Shown here: piece after piece, positions 17,164 through 23,158 of the stretch
How positions within the stretch are numbered: the first letter of the stretch is position 1
Layout of the letters: each line of letters starts with the position of its first letter
Position numbers and translations under genes: made by a program
The notes under the pieces: generated by a model
The model's input: only the letters and a program-made list of their open reading frames with translations
The model's database searches: none
What the model was told of the DNA's origin: nothing
From: WRCA01 sp050943575
GTDB lineage: Bacteria > Pseudomonadota > Alphaproteobacteria > Rs-D84
Assembly (NCBI GenBank): GCA_050943575.1
Contig: JBMNPL010000007.1
Location: 1 to 39,831 of the forward strand
DNA: 39,831 bases
Direction: 5' to 3'

Positions 17164-18985
17164 TGTCGTTTCCTATATAAAATCCATAACTATTAAATAA
17201 TGATATTTGGAATACATTTTTGCGTATTCTTGGAAATACAACCACTTTCAAGCTCTTTAATCCGCGCATTTTTATTTTGATGGGACTAAACAAACATAAT
17301 GCGGTTTTTTGAGCGGTGGTTAGCCATGATAACTTTTTCAATTTACCCAGTTGCCAAATATGATAAGGGGCGGAAAAGATTGGAACATAAAGGCTATTAT
17401 CCGCATACGGAGAACGCTTTACCCTAAACATCTCTTTTATATCTGTCTGCGTTGGTTTATATACATACACATTCAGCAGATTAAAGATTGTTTCCGGTGC
17501 AATATCAAGTTCGTTGCCAAGCCTATTTGTTAAATCTTGGGCAAACTCTAAAACACCGGCTTCTATTTTTTTATAAACTTCGTGTCTTATATCTTCCCAT
17601 TTACTCTTTACTTGTTGATGAACCGGTTTGCCATCTTTCAAAGTAATAATTGGATTTTGCGGTGCGGAAAATATCAATTCTATTAAATCCGGTGTGCGGG
17701 AATCTAGGAACTTTATTCTCTCTTCGTTATTAAGAAAATCGTTGTGCGATAATTGTTTCAATATATCGCGCCCCGAAAGCGTGGCAACATAAAAGCCTAA
17801 TGTTTTTATGCCAGACTCTTTTTCCACTAACTTTTGAGCCGATAATTGACCGCTTATTGTATCAACAACGCCAACTTGTTGATCCTTGCCGACAAGATTT
17901 TTTATATATTTAGCATAACCAGTTTTAGTTTTTTCAGCACGTGCCATCTTTTCAAACATGGCTCTGTTTTCTTCTATATATTGATTTGGGGTTTTATTAC
18001 CGGTATCAACACCAAAGTATTCGCAGATAATTCTTGCCTGTTCTTCCAGTTTTGGATCAAAATCTAAATTGGCAGTATAATTTAATACGCGTGGCGCATA
18101 AATATAGTTTGTTTTTATTTTTGCCGTATTTATAACATTGAACACTTTTTCAATTAAATAGCCATCACGGGCAACAAATAAGACATTTTTCAATTTGTTT
18201 TCCAAGGCTTTTTTATAGATAAATGAAGCATAGGCAAAAGCAATGGGACCTGCGTATCTATAACCAAAATCACGCCAATAATCGCCTGTGCGCTGGTGTT
18301 GCCCGACCAAGGCTGTAATTACCGAAGCCGAAAGCATATAGATATTATGGCGATAAAACTTTTCGTATCGTTTATCAGTTTCTAATTGCCGGCGGTATAA
18401 AATAGAATGAATATTATATTCTAATGCTTTTTTATAATCCGAGTGCTTATTATCGCCTATATGTAAGATTTTATTGGGGGCAACGGATAAATCATCTATC
18501 ACATATTTATACATATCCCCGCGGTCTTTACGGTGTTGCACTTCGTTTGACACATATAACTTGTGATATTTGGTTATTTTATTTTTATGCAAAACTTTTT
18601 TTATAAAGTCCGCTGGCAAATACATATCCGATACAATAATGATTTTCTTGTTTTGTTTAATTGCTTCATCATAGACAGCCTTCATTTCCGGATTAACAAC
18701 CAAGCCGGATAATTCCAAATCAAGTTCCACCTGTTTTAATTCTTTGAAATCGGGGATAATAGAATATATGTCGTTTAAGGTTGCTTCTTTTGCTGTGCCG
18801 TTCTTTTCATAAAAAACGCTTTCTGCACTGGTTCTTGCGTCAAAGAAACCGCGTTTGCCGGTAATTTGTTCTATGTATAAGAATAAATCCTGTGGCTTTT
18901 TGAATGGACGCAAAAGCAAAGTATCAAATATATCAAATGATATAATATCGTGTTTTCTGATTTGTTTTATAATAGTGCCGGACAT
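17156..18985 (-). CDS. HAD-domain fusion protein of polysaccharide-locus type
   Basis: 609 residues. Residues 1-210 form a HAD hydrolase domain: motif I is ISFDIFDTLLLRP with nucleophile D18 but Phe at the position of the usual general acid, motif II is IIIVSDMYLP, and motif IV is ILHIGDNKHSDYKKA. The remaining 400 residues are helical, including NVLFVARDGYLIEKVF, and match the C-terminal part of proteins annotated as HAD-family or polysaccharide biosynthesis proteins in capsule and O-antigen loci. Their biochemical role is not established as far as I know. The lack of the second Asp suggests that phosphatase activity is weak or altered. It lies 4 bp after the GT2 gene and overlaps the GT8 gene by 8 bp, so these three form a tight unit. 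Confidence 0.75.
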   Translation of the reverse strand: MSGTIIKQIRKHDIISFDIFDTLLLRPFKKPQDLFLYIEQITGKRGFFDARTSAESVFYEKNGTAKEATLNDIYSIIPDFKELKQVELDLELSGLVVNPEMKAVYDEAIKQNKKIIIVSDMYLPADFIKKVLHKNKITKYHKLYVSNEVQHRKDRGDMYKYVIDDLSVAPNKILHIGDNKHSDYKKALEYNIHSILYRRQLETDKRYEKFYRHNIYMLSASVITALVGQHQRTGDYWRDFGYRYAGPIAFAYASFIYKKALENKLKNVLFVARDGYLIEKVFNVINTAKIKTNYIYAPRVLNYTANLDFDPKLEEQARIICEYFGVDTGNKTPNQYIEENRAMFEKMARAEKTKTGYAKYIKNLVGKDQQVGVVDTISGQLSAQKLVEKESGIKTLGFYVATLSGRDILKQLSHNDFLNNEERIKFLDSRTPDLIELIFSAPQNPIITLKDGKPVHQQVKSKWEDIRHEVYKKIEAGVLEFAQDLTNRLGNELDIAPETIFNLLNVYVYKPTQTDIKEMFRVKRSPYADNSLYVPIFSAPYHIWQLGKLKKLSWLTTAQKTALCLFSPIKIKMRGLKSLKVVVFPRIRKNVFQISLFNSYGFYIGNDNG

Positions 18986-18989
18986 AATA

Positions 18990-19853
18990 TTATCTCCTAA
19001 CAGCCAAGGCTGGTATAAACCCGAAAAGATAATAACGAGTTTTATGGGGTTTAACTTTTACTTTGAAAATCGGAATTAAATCAAACAATCGTATCCAATA
19101 TTTTGTAGTTGTTGATGGGCGACTTGTCATTTGCACGCTATATAAATATGGATAAGTTCTAGCGGCATAATCCCTGCATAGGGCGTCCGCATTACACATT
19201 TTGTCCCATTGAAGATGAGTAGTATTTCCTTCAAGATGTCTATAATCAACCAAAACTTCTTTGATATTATGGAACATTGTATGTTCTAACAAACGCAATA
19301 CCAATCTGTAATCTTCGGCGGGAGAAAATTCTTCTTCGTATCTAATATTGTGTTTATCAAGAATGGATTTGCGGAGCATTATTGCAGTATGAGCAACAAC
19401 CATAGCACACATTAACCATTGCTTTATTTCCAAGTTATCTGTTGGGTGGTTAGAGGTTGTGTTTTCTGGGAAACGATGTATATTTGAACTAACAACACCA
19501 ATATCTGGGTTTTCATCTAAATATTTAACTTCTTTTTCAAGGCGGGTGGGTTTTGATATATCATCATGGTCAAATACCGCGATATATTCGCCCTGTGCTA
19601 AGTCAAGCAGTTTATTACGGGAAGCGGAAATGCCAATATTCTTTTCGTTTTTATAATATTTAATGCGCTGGTCTTTATATGATTTTACAATCTTTTCAAT
19701 TTCTTTGTTGTCCGGACTATCGTTCAAGATGATAAATTCAAAATCGGTAAATGTCTGGTTCAAAATGGATTCAATACATTCCCGCAGGTATTTGGGGTTA
19801 GTATTATATATCGGGGTTAATACCGAAACTTTGGGTGTAGATTTGGCGCGCAT
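18990..19853 (-). CDS. family 2 glycosyltransferase
   Basis: 287 residues, inverting GT-A fold. N-terminal VSVLTPIYNTNPKYLRECI and SILNQTFTDFEFIILNDSP are classical GT2 sequences, and the metal-binding DxD-like motif is VFDHDD (D95-D98). The acceptor-side motif is AEDYRLVLRLLE. The C-terminus, YYLFGFIPALAVRR, is a short hydrophobic-basic tail like those on the GT8 enzyme of this operon. Enzymes of this type add a sugar from a nucleotide donor to a lipid-linked or lipopolysaccharide acceptor at the cytoplasmic face. It is the first intact gene of the island operon. Its ATG overlaps by one base the TAA of the small frameshifted gene upstream, so it is translationally coupled to it. Confidence 0.93.
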   Translation of the reverse strand: MRAKSTPKVSVLTPIYNTNPKYLRECIESILNQTFTDFEFIILNDSPDNKEIEKIVKSYKDQRIKYYKNEKNIGISASRNKLLDLAQGEYIAVFDHDDISKPTRLEKEVKYLDENPDIGVVSSNIHRFPENTTSNHPTDNLEIKQWLMCAMVVAHTAIMLRKSILDKHNIRYEEEFSPAEDYRLVLRLLEHTMFHNIKEVLVDYRHLEGNTTHLQWDKMCNADALCRDYAARTYPYLYSVQMTSRPSTTTKYWIRLFDLIPIFKVKVKPHKTRYYLFGFIPALAVRR

Positions 19854-20115
19854 TATTCAGCCTTTTCATTTGGTATAATTATTACTTTTGTAATATTCTT
19901 GTTAATATCTATTGGTTCTTGTGGGGTCATAGGTAGATAAGTAAATTCGTCAAAGCCAAGGAACTCTTGGACTTTATAAATATTTTCTGGCTTATCGGCA
20001 CAAAGAACGATATTCTTAATCGTATTGGTGGTATAATCGTTTTCTTGCAGTAATTCACGAATTACCTCTATACCCTTATCGCTTGCGCCACCTTGAATAA
20101 AAATGTGTTCGTCAT
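19853..20115 (-). pseudogene. small frameshifted gene heading the glycan operon, unknown function
   Basis: An ATG at 20113-20115, with AGGG upstream, begins MTNTFLFKVAQ and stops after 15 codons. A second frame starting within the same few codons reads IQGGASDKGIEVIRELLQEN and continues to LGFDEFTYLPMTPQEP and the TAA at 19853-19855. Adding one T to the T5 run (20099-20103) would join them into 87 residues starting MTNTFFIQGGASDKG. I do not recognise the product: it has alternating alpha/beta character (NIVLCADKPENIYKV), no membrane segment and no clear active site. It is the first gene after the operon promoter and structured leader and couples directly to the GT2 gene. If the shift is real, translation of the operon may start from the GT2 ATG alone. 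Confidence 0.55.
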
Positions 20116-20143
20116 ATCACTTTTCCCTTTCGTATCTGTTTGA

Positions 20144-20214
20144 TGATGGGTGTTCAAACATTCGGGACTTAGTGCTTCCGAACCGGTATTCCTTGCGAAA
20201 TACCCCACCCATCA
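20144..20214 (-). ncRNA. three-way-junction RNA structure in the glycan-operon leader
   Basis: P1 is 9 bp (20144-20152 with 20206-20214, TGATGGGTG/CACCCATCA). Inside it sit P2, GGTATT/AATACC (20185-20190 with 20199-20204, 8-nt loop), and P3, TTCGG/CCGAA (20161-20165 with 20178-20182, 12-nt loop). The structure is entirely within the transcript leader predicted from the promoter at 20319-20347 and ends about 28 nt before the first start codon. I do not recognise it as a known riboswitch. Either strand can fold. Confidence 0.5.
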
Positions 20215-20318
20215 CATAGAGAACAAAGGGAAATAAACGAACATATTTTTTCAGCGAATATTTGCATATCCACGAGAAAACTAACGAACATTTTATCCCA
20301 CCGTGTTCCGCATAGGAT

Positions 20319-20347
20319 TTTATACACGAATATATTGAAAAAAGCAA
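20319..20347 (-). promoter_or_regulatory. sigma-70-type promoter of the island glycan/Thoeris operon
   Basis: On the minus strand, TTGCTT (20342-20347) and TATAAA (20319-20324) are separated by 17 bp. It is the only good promoter I see upstream of the nine co-directional genes, giving a leader of about 200 nt. Confidence 0.5.
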
Positions 20348-20459
20348 CAAAAATGTAGAAAAAAACCAAGAAAAAACTGGCGAAAAATAAGGTTGGTATA
20401 TTCGTAGCTGCGGCGGTGGGAGAAAACATTGCAAGCGTTTTTGAAAAAGGAGATTAAAG

Positions 20460-20864
20460 ATGAAAACAATTCCAAGGGGAATTAGGAATAATAATCCAGG
20501 GAATATTAAATATACAGGTATTGCTTGGAAAGGACTTGCGAAAACACCATCTGATGGTGTTTTTTGTATTTTTACAGACGCGCGGTATGGTATTCGCGCG
20601 CTCGCAAAACTGTTAAGGAATTATAATCGCTATTATGGCATAAGGACTTTGCAAAGTATAATTAAGCGTTATGCGCCAGCAACCGAGAATCAGACGGAAG
20701 CCTATATAAAGTCCGTTGCAAAGCATACTGGCTACGATCCACATACCCAGTTAGATTTAGAAAACGAAGTTGTCCTAGTTAATGTTATAAAAGCCATTAT
20801 CAAACACGAAAATGGGCAACAACCATATACAGACCAAGAAATACAGGACGGATTGAAATGTTAG
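20460..20864 (+). CDS. phage lysozyme-like protein (NNNPGNI family)
   Basis: 134 residues, starting behind an AAGGAG ribosome site. The N-terminal RGIRNNNPGNIKYTGIAWKG and the later YGIRALAKLLRNYN, IKRYAPATENQTEAYI and HTGYDPHTQLDLE are signatures of a widespread phage family. It is found as virion-associated or endolysin-type muralytic proteins and in lysis cassettes. There is no signal peptide or membrane segment, so release would need a holin, which I do not find here. The two spanin-like genes follow immediately, the first overlapping by 7 bp, which supports a lysis role. Transcribed on the plus strand, opposite to the cargo operon, like the tail-fibre gene. Confidence 0.8.
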   Translation: MKTIPRGIRNNNPGNIKYTGIAWKGLAKTPSDGVFCIFTDARYGIRALAKLLRNYNRYYGIRTLQSIIKRYAPATENQTEAYIKSVAKHTGYDPHTQLDLENEVVLVNVIKAIIKHENGQQPYTDQEIQDGLKC

Positions 20865-21067
20865 AAAAGTTCAAAAAGTATATCGCAGGAATTATAGCCG
20901 GCGTTGTTGCGCTGGCTTATTTTTTAGGCAAACGAAAAGGAAAGCAAGATGAAGAAATATCTCAAAATAAGAAGGTTTTGGAGAACTTGGGGCGGGCTAA
21001 TAAAGCTCGCTCTCGTCTTAATGATAGTGATACTGTTGGCAAGTTGCACAAGAAATATAAGCGGTGA
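20858..21067 (+). CDS. inner-membrane spanin-like protein (Rz-like)
   Basis: 69 residues: a short basic N-terminus, one transmembrane helix (about residues 8-24, AGIIAGVVALAYFLG), then a charged helical periplasmic tail rich in Lys, Glu and Asp. This is the layout of an i-spanin, which with its outer-membrane partner fuses the two membranes in the last step of phage lysis. The start overlaps the end of the lysozyme-like gene by 7 bp. The putative o-spanin starts inside this gene in another frame, the nested Rz/Rz1 arrangement known from lambda-like phages. The tail is short for the family, so assignment rests mainly on context. Confidence 0.7.
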   Translation: MLEKFKKYIAGIIAGVVALAYFLGKRKGKQDEEISQNKKVLENLGRANKARSRLNDSDTVGKLHKKYKR

Positions 21068-21182
21068 TTACTGTTTGTTGTATCGTCCTATATATGCCGA
21101 TTATGAAAATGACACGCCAGAAACCATTCGGCAAATAGATGAAAATAATATCGTGTATGATAATTTATGCGATAGGACATAA
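20949..21182 (+). CDS. outer-membrane spanin lipoprotein-like (Rz1-like), nested
   Basis: 77 residues, starting inside the i-spanin gene in another frame behind AAGGAA. The long basic start (KKYLKIRRFWRTW) is followed by a hydrophobic core and the lipobox LLASC, with C33 the lipidated residue, leaving a mature protein of 44 residues. The tail contains GDYCLLYRPIYAD, TIRQIDENN and a second Cys near the end (YDNLCDRT), a pattern I associate with small proteins after lysozyme genes in many prophages. The first 40 codons share DNA with the i-spanin and the rest extends beyond it. Product would sit in the inner leaflet of the outer membrane and pair with the i-spanin across the periplasm. Confidence 0.72.
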   Translation: MKKYLKIRRFWRTWGGLIKLALVLMIVILLASCTRNISGDYCLLYRPIYADYENDTPETIRQIDENNIVYDNLCDRT

Positions 21183-21205
21183 AAAATCCCCCTTAAAGGG
21201 GGATT
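21180..21205 (-). terminator. intrinsic terminator downstream of tRNA-Met
   Basis: ATCCCCC/GGGGGAT (21186-21192 with 21198-21204) with a short loop is followed on the minus strand by a T run (21181-21186). On the plus strand there is no T run, so it serves the tRNA rather than the spanin genes. Confidence 0.8.
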
Positions 21206-21211
21206 GAAACT

Positions 21212-21288
21212 TGGTAGCGGAGGAGGGATTTGAACCCCCGACACATGGATTATGATTCCACCGCTCTAACCAACTGAGCTACTCCGCC
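21212..21288 (-). tRNA. tRNA-Met (CAU anticodon), complete, inside the island
   Basis: Full cloverleaf of 77 nt with encoded CCA: acceptor GGCGGAG/CTCCGCT, anticodon loop ATCATAA (CAT), T-arm GGGGG/CCCTC around TTCAAAT. It looks like an alphaproteobacterial elongator tRNA-Met, though a CAU tRNA modified to read Ile cannot be excluded. It lies just inside the island end, 163 bp from the 5' half of the split tRNA. Confidence 0.9.
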
Positions 21289-21290
21289 GT

Positions 21291-21321
21291 CTGTGCCAGA
21301 ACCTATGCCAAGGCTATGCCA
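21291..21321. repeat. helically phased direct repeats, candidate integrase arm sites
   Basis: CTGTGCCA (21291-21298), CTATGCCA (21303-21310) and CTATGCCA (21314-21321) recur with periods of 12 and 11 bp, about one helical turn. They lie between the split tRNA half and the intact tRNA-Met, where arm-type binding sites of a tyrosine integrase would be expected. Confidence 0.5.
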
Positions 21322-21450
21322 ATTTTCACCTAGATTCTAACGATTCTCAAACATACTAGCAGCGATTACTTACAAACCCAAAACCGAATGAACGCTGCTG
21401 AAATCCGGCTTTTTGTCTTTTGGCGTTGCTTCTTACAAGTCTAGCGCAAG

Positions 21451-21490
21451 GGATTATGATTCCTCTGCTCTACCCCTGAGCTAACCCGCC
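21451..21490 (-). pseudogene. 5' half of a split tRNA gene (CAU anticodon)
   Basis: The minus strand from 21490 reads acceptor GGCGGGT, TA, D-arm GCTC/GAGC around AGGGGTA, anticodon stem GAGGA and loop ATCATAA, then TCC. Beyond 21451 the sequence no longer pairs and no T-arm follows. Joined to 10439-10473 it makes a perfect 75-nt cloverleaf including CCA. Confidence 0.85.
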
Positions 21491-21538
21491 ATAGGATGTG
21501 ATTATATCAACCAAATTATGAAAATCAAGTAAAACCAA

Positions 21539-22201
21539 TTACCAATTTATCGGTTTCTTATTTTGTGCGATCAAATATTTATTAGTACGCGAAAAATGAC
21601 GATTGCCAAAAAAACCCCTATGTGCTGATAATGGTGATGGATGAACACTTTTTAATATCAAATTTTCTGATGAATTTACAAATTCTGCTTTTCGTTGTGC
21701 ATAACTTCCCCATAATATATAAACCAATCCTGAACGCTTAGATAATGCACGAATTACCGCATCTGTAAATTGTTCCCATCCTTTACCAGTATGTGATGCC
21801 GCCAAATGCGCCTGAACTGTTAATGTTGAATTTAATAATAAAACTCCTTGTTGTGCCCAACTAGTTAAATCGCCATTAGTAACACTTGGGCGCCCCAAAT
21901 CGTTTTGTATCTCTTTATAAATATTTTGTAAAGATGGAGGTAACGTGATCCCGCTTTGAACTGAAAAACACAAACCGTGTGCTTGACCTGGTTCGTGATA
22001 AGGATCTTGTCCGATAATTACAACCTGAACTTTATCAAATGGGCATAAATTAAAAGCATTAAAAATATCGACAGGTTTTGGATAAATTTTTTTACCAGTT
22101 TTATATTCTGATCGCACAAAATCAGTTAAATTAATAAAATATTCTTTATTAAACTCATCTGCTAACGCAATTTTCCAAGATTCTTCAATTTTTACATTCA
22201 T
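21539..22201 (-). CDS. ung: uracil-DNA glycosylase (family 1)
   Basis: Removes uracil from DNA as the first step of base excision repair. Family 1 signatures are intact: the water-activating loop GQDPYHEPGQAHGLCFSV with the catalytic Asp, the VLLLNSTLTV strand, and the minor-groove loop HPSPLSAHRGFFG with the catalytic His. With the start at the ATG at 22199-22201 the protein has 220 residues, the usual length of about 220-230. A longer frame begins at 22234, but the ATG at 22201 overlaps the stop of the upstream glycosylase gene as ATGA, the coupling expected in this operon. It lies just outside the island and is last in the run gyrB, MazG-like, HhH-GPD, ung. Confidence 0.96.
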   Translation of the reverse strand: MNVKIEESWKIALADEFNKEYFINLTDFVRSEYKTGKKIYPKPVDIFNAFNLCPFDKVQVVIIGQDPYHEPGQAHGLCFSVQSGITLPPSLQNIYKEIQNDLGRPSVTNGDLTSWAQQGVLLLNSTLTVQAHLAASHTGKGWEQFTDAVIRALSKRSGLVYILWGSYAQRKAEFVNSSENLILKSVHPSPLSAHRGFFGNRHFSRTNKYLIAQNKKPINW

Positions 22202-22863
22202 AATTTTATAAGCCCGTTTTGACAAGATTTCCACAACACAACATCAATATAGCCACGTGGCAACCCTGTTTCAACTTCTAAATATTTAAACATTGTATCA
22301 CATGCTTTTTTTACATCTTGATCCAATTTAGTATTATCGATTTTATTATGTAAATTCATTCCTGAAAAAGCAACCCCTAAACGTTGAATCCAAATATCAT
22401 ACTTTACAACATTTTCACCTAAATTTCTGGCCAAATGATTTGCTGTTATTTTACCAATATGTGGTAATGTTGATAAATAAGAAAGTTTTTCTTCTATAGA
22501 GTTTAAATTATAATAAAAATTCCGGTATTTTTGACGATTTACCCATATTTTTATAATTGCCTTTATCTTATTTTTATTATGAAATGTTCCGAATAATTCA
22601 TCAAATTTAAGTTCCGAGTTTTTTATCAAATAATCCATGATTTGCGCGTGTATTTTTTTCGCCGTTTTTTGTGAAAAACCACCAGCTAAAATTACATAAA
22701 TCGCATGACGTGCAAAATCATTTTCAGACAATTTTTGTTTATTTACTAATCGTTCTTTTATTATAGAAAAATTTTCAAAATCGGAATCTAAACCAGAATC
22801 AAATAATTGTTTTTCTAATTTAAAAAATAATTCTCGTGATAAAATTATTTTTTCGCTTTCCAT
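22198..22863 (-). CDS. HhH-GPD DNA glycosylase/lyase-like protein
   Basis: 221 residues, helical, with a helix-hairpin-helix DNA-binding motif (LPHIGKITANHLARNLG, about 133-149) followed by VVKYDIWIQR, where D156 corresponds to the catalytic Asp of the HhH-GPD superfamily. No C-terminal iron-sulphur cluster cysteines are present, unlike endonuclease III. The N-terminal helices are unlike those of well-known members, so the damaged base it recognises cannot be named. It is encoded between a MazG-like pyrophosphatase and ung, overlapping the former by 19 bp and the latter by 4 bp. That suggests a small base-excision and nucleotide-sanitation unit. Confidence 0.75.
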   Translation of the reverse strand: MESEKIILSRELFFKLEKQLFDSGLDSDFENFSIIKERLVNKQKLSENDFARHAIYVILAGGFSQKTAKKIHAQIMDYLIKNSELKFDELFGTFHNKNKIKAIIKIWVNRQKYRNFYYNLNSIEEKLSYLSTLPHIGKITANHLARNLGENVVKYDIWIQRLGVAFSGMNLHNKIDNTKLDQDVKKACDTMFKYLEVETGLPRGYIDVVLWKSCQNGLIKL

Positions 22864-23141
22864 TTTTCAATTCTTGGTAACAATTTATACCGTACTTTTT
22901 TATTTATATTTTCATTTAATGTATCATCAGAAATTTTATATGCTGACTTTATATACTCCAAACAAACCATAACATCTGTTGTTTCTTCAAATATTGAATC
23001 ATAGTTATCTTTATCGCGATTTATATTTTTTAACAATTCTTTTGATAATTCTGTCATTTCTTCAACAGCTAAAAGAATCGTATATTTTTTACCTTTATAT
23101 TTTTGAACTTCAACCAAGATTTTTTTGGTTTCCTCATCCAT
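22845..23141 (-). CDS. MazG-like nucleotide pyrophosphohydrolase
   Basis: 98 residues, all helical, with the MazG-type metal-binding signature: AVEEMTELSKEL (EExxE) followed 20 residues later by EETTDVMVCLEY (ExxxD). Such small all-alpha NTP pyrophosphohydrolases convert dNTPs or NTPs to monophosphates and cleanse the nucleotide pool of non-canonical or excess nucleotides. It starts 17 bp after gyrB with a GAGGG ribosome site and overlaps the HhH-GPD gene by 19 bp. With that gene and ung following, a role in keeping abnormal nucleotides out of DNA fits. The substrate is not evident from sequence. Confidence 0.8.
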   Translation of the reverse strand: MDEETKKILVEVQKYKGKKYTILLAVEEMTELSKELLKNINRDKDNYDSIFEETTDVMVCLEYIKSAYKISDDTLNENINKKVRYKLLPRIEKWKAKK

Positions 23142-23158
23142 AATAGCCCTCTTTATAT

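Larger units (their letters stand above)
20116..20459. other. intergenic regulatory region between glycan operon and lysis cassette
   Basis: This gene-free stretch of 344 bp holds the minus-strand operon promoter, a three-way-junction fold in its leader, two copies of ACGAACAT (20237-20244 and 20284-20291, plus strand) within the leader, and the AAGGAG ribosome site of the lysozyme-like gene at its right end. Open frames on the minus strand (20117-20434 and 20169-20429) overlap these elements and have no support. Confidence 0.6.
10474..21460. mobile_element. prophage-derived island inserted in a tRNA anticodon loop
   Basis: About 11 kb lies between two copies of the 10-bp core ATCATAATCC (minus strand), each attached to one half of the same tRNA. 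Contents on the plus strand are a decayed tail-fibre gene at the left and a lysozyme/spanin lysis cassette at the right, the usual late end of a tailed prophage. On the minus strand between them lies a glycan-modification operon carrying a Thoeris pair. Helically phased repeats at 21291-21321 look like integrase arm sites. No integrase, replication, packaging or capsid gene remains, so this is a deletion remnant and probably cannot excise by itself. Its base composition looks less AT-biased than the flanks. Confidence 0.8.

Noticed and set aside
20117..20434. Two overlapping minus-strand frames of 105 and 86 codons, one with a holin-like hydrophobic stretch
   Set aside because: They overlap each other, the operon promoter and the structured leader, lack ribosome sites, and are low-complexity in the hydrophobic part.
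10439..21490. Group I intron or trans-splicing split tRNA as an explanation for the two tRNA halves
   Set aside because: The insert is 11 kb with phage genes and no intron core; no complementary flanks that could bring separate transcripts together were seen. Insertion is simpler.
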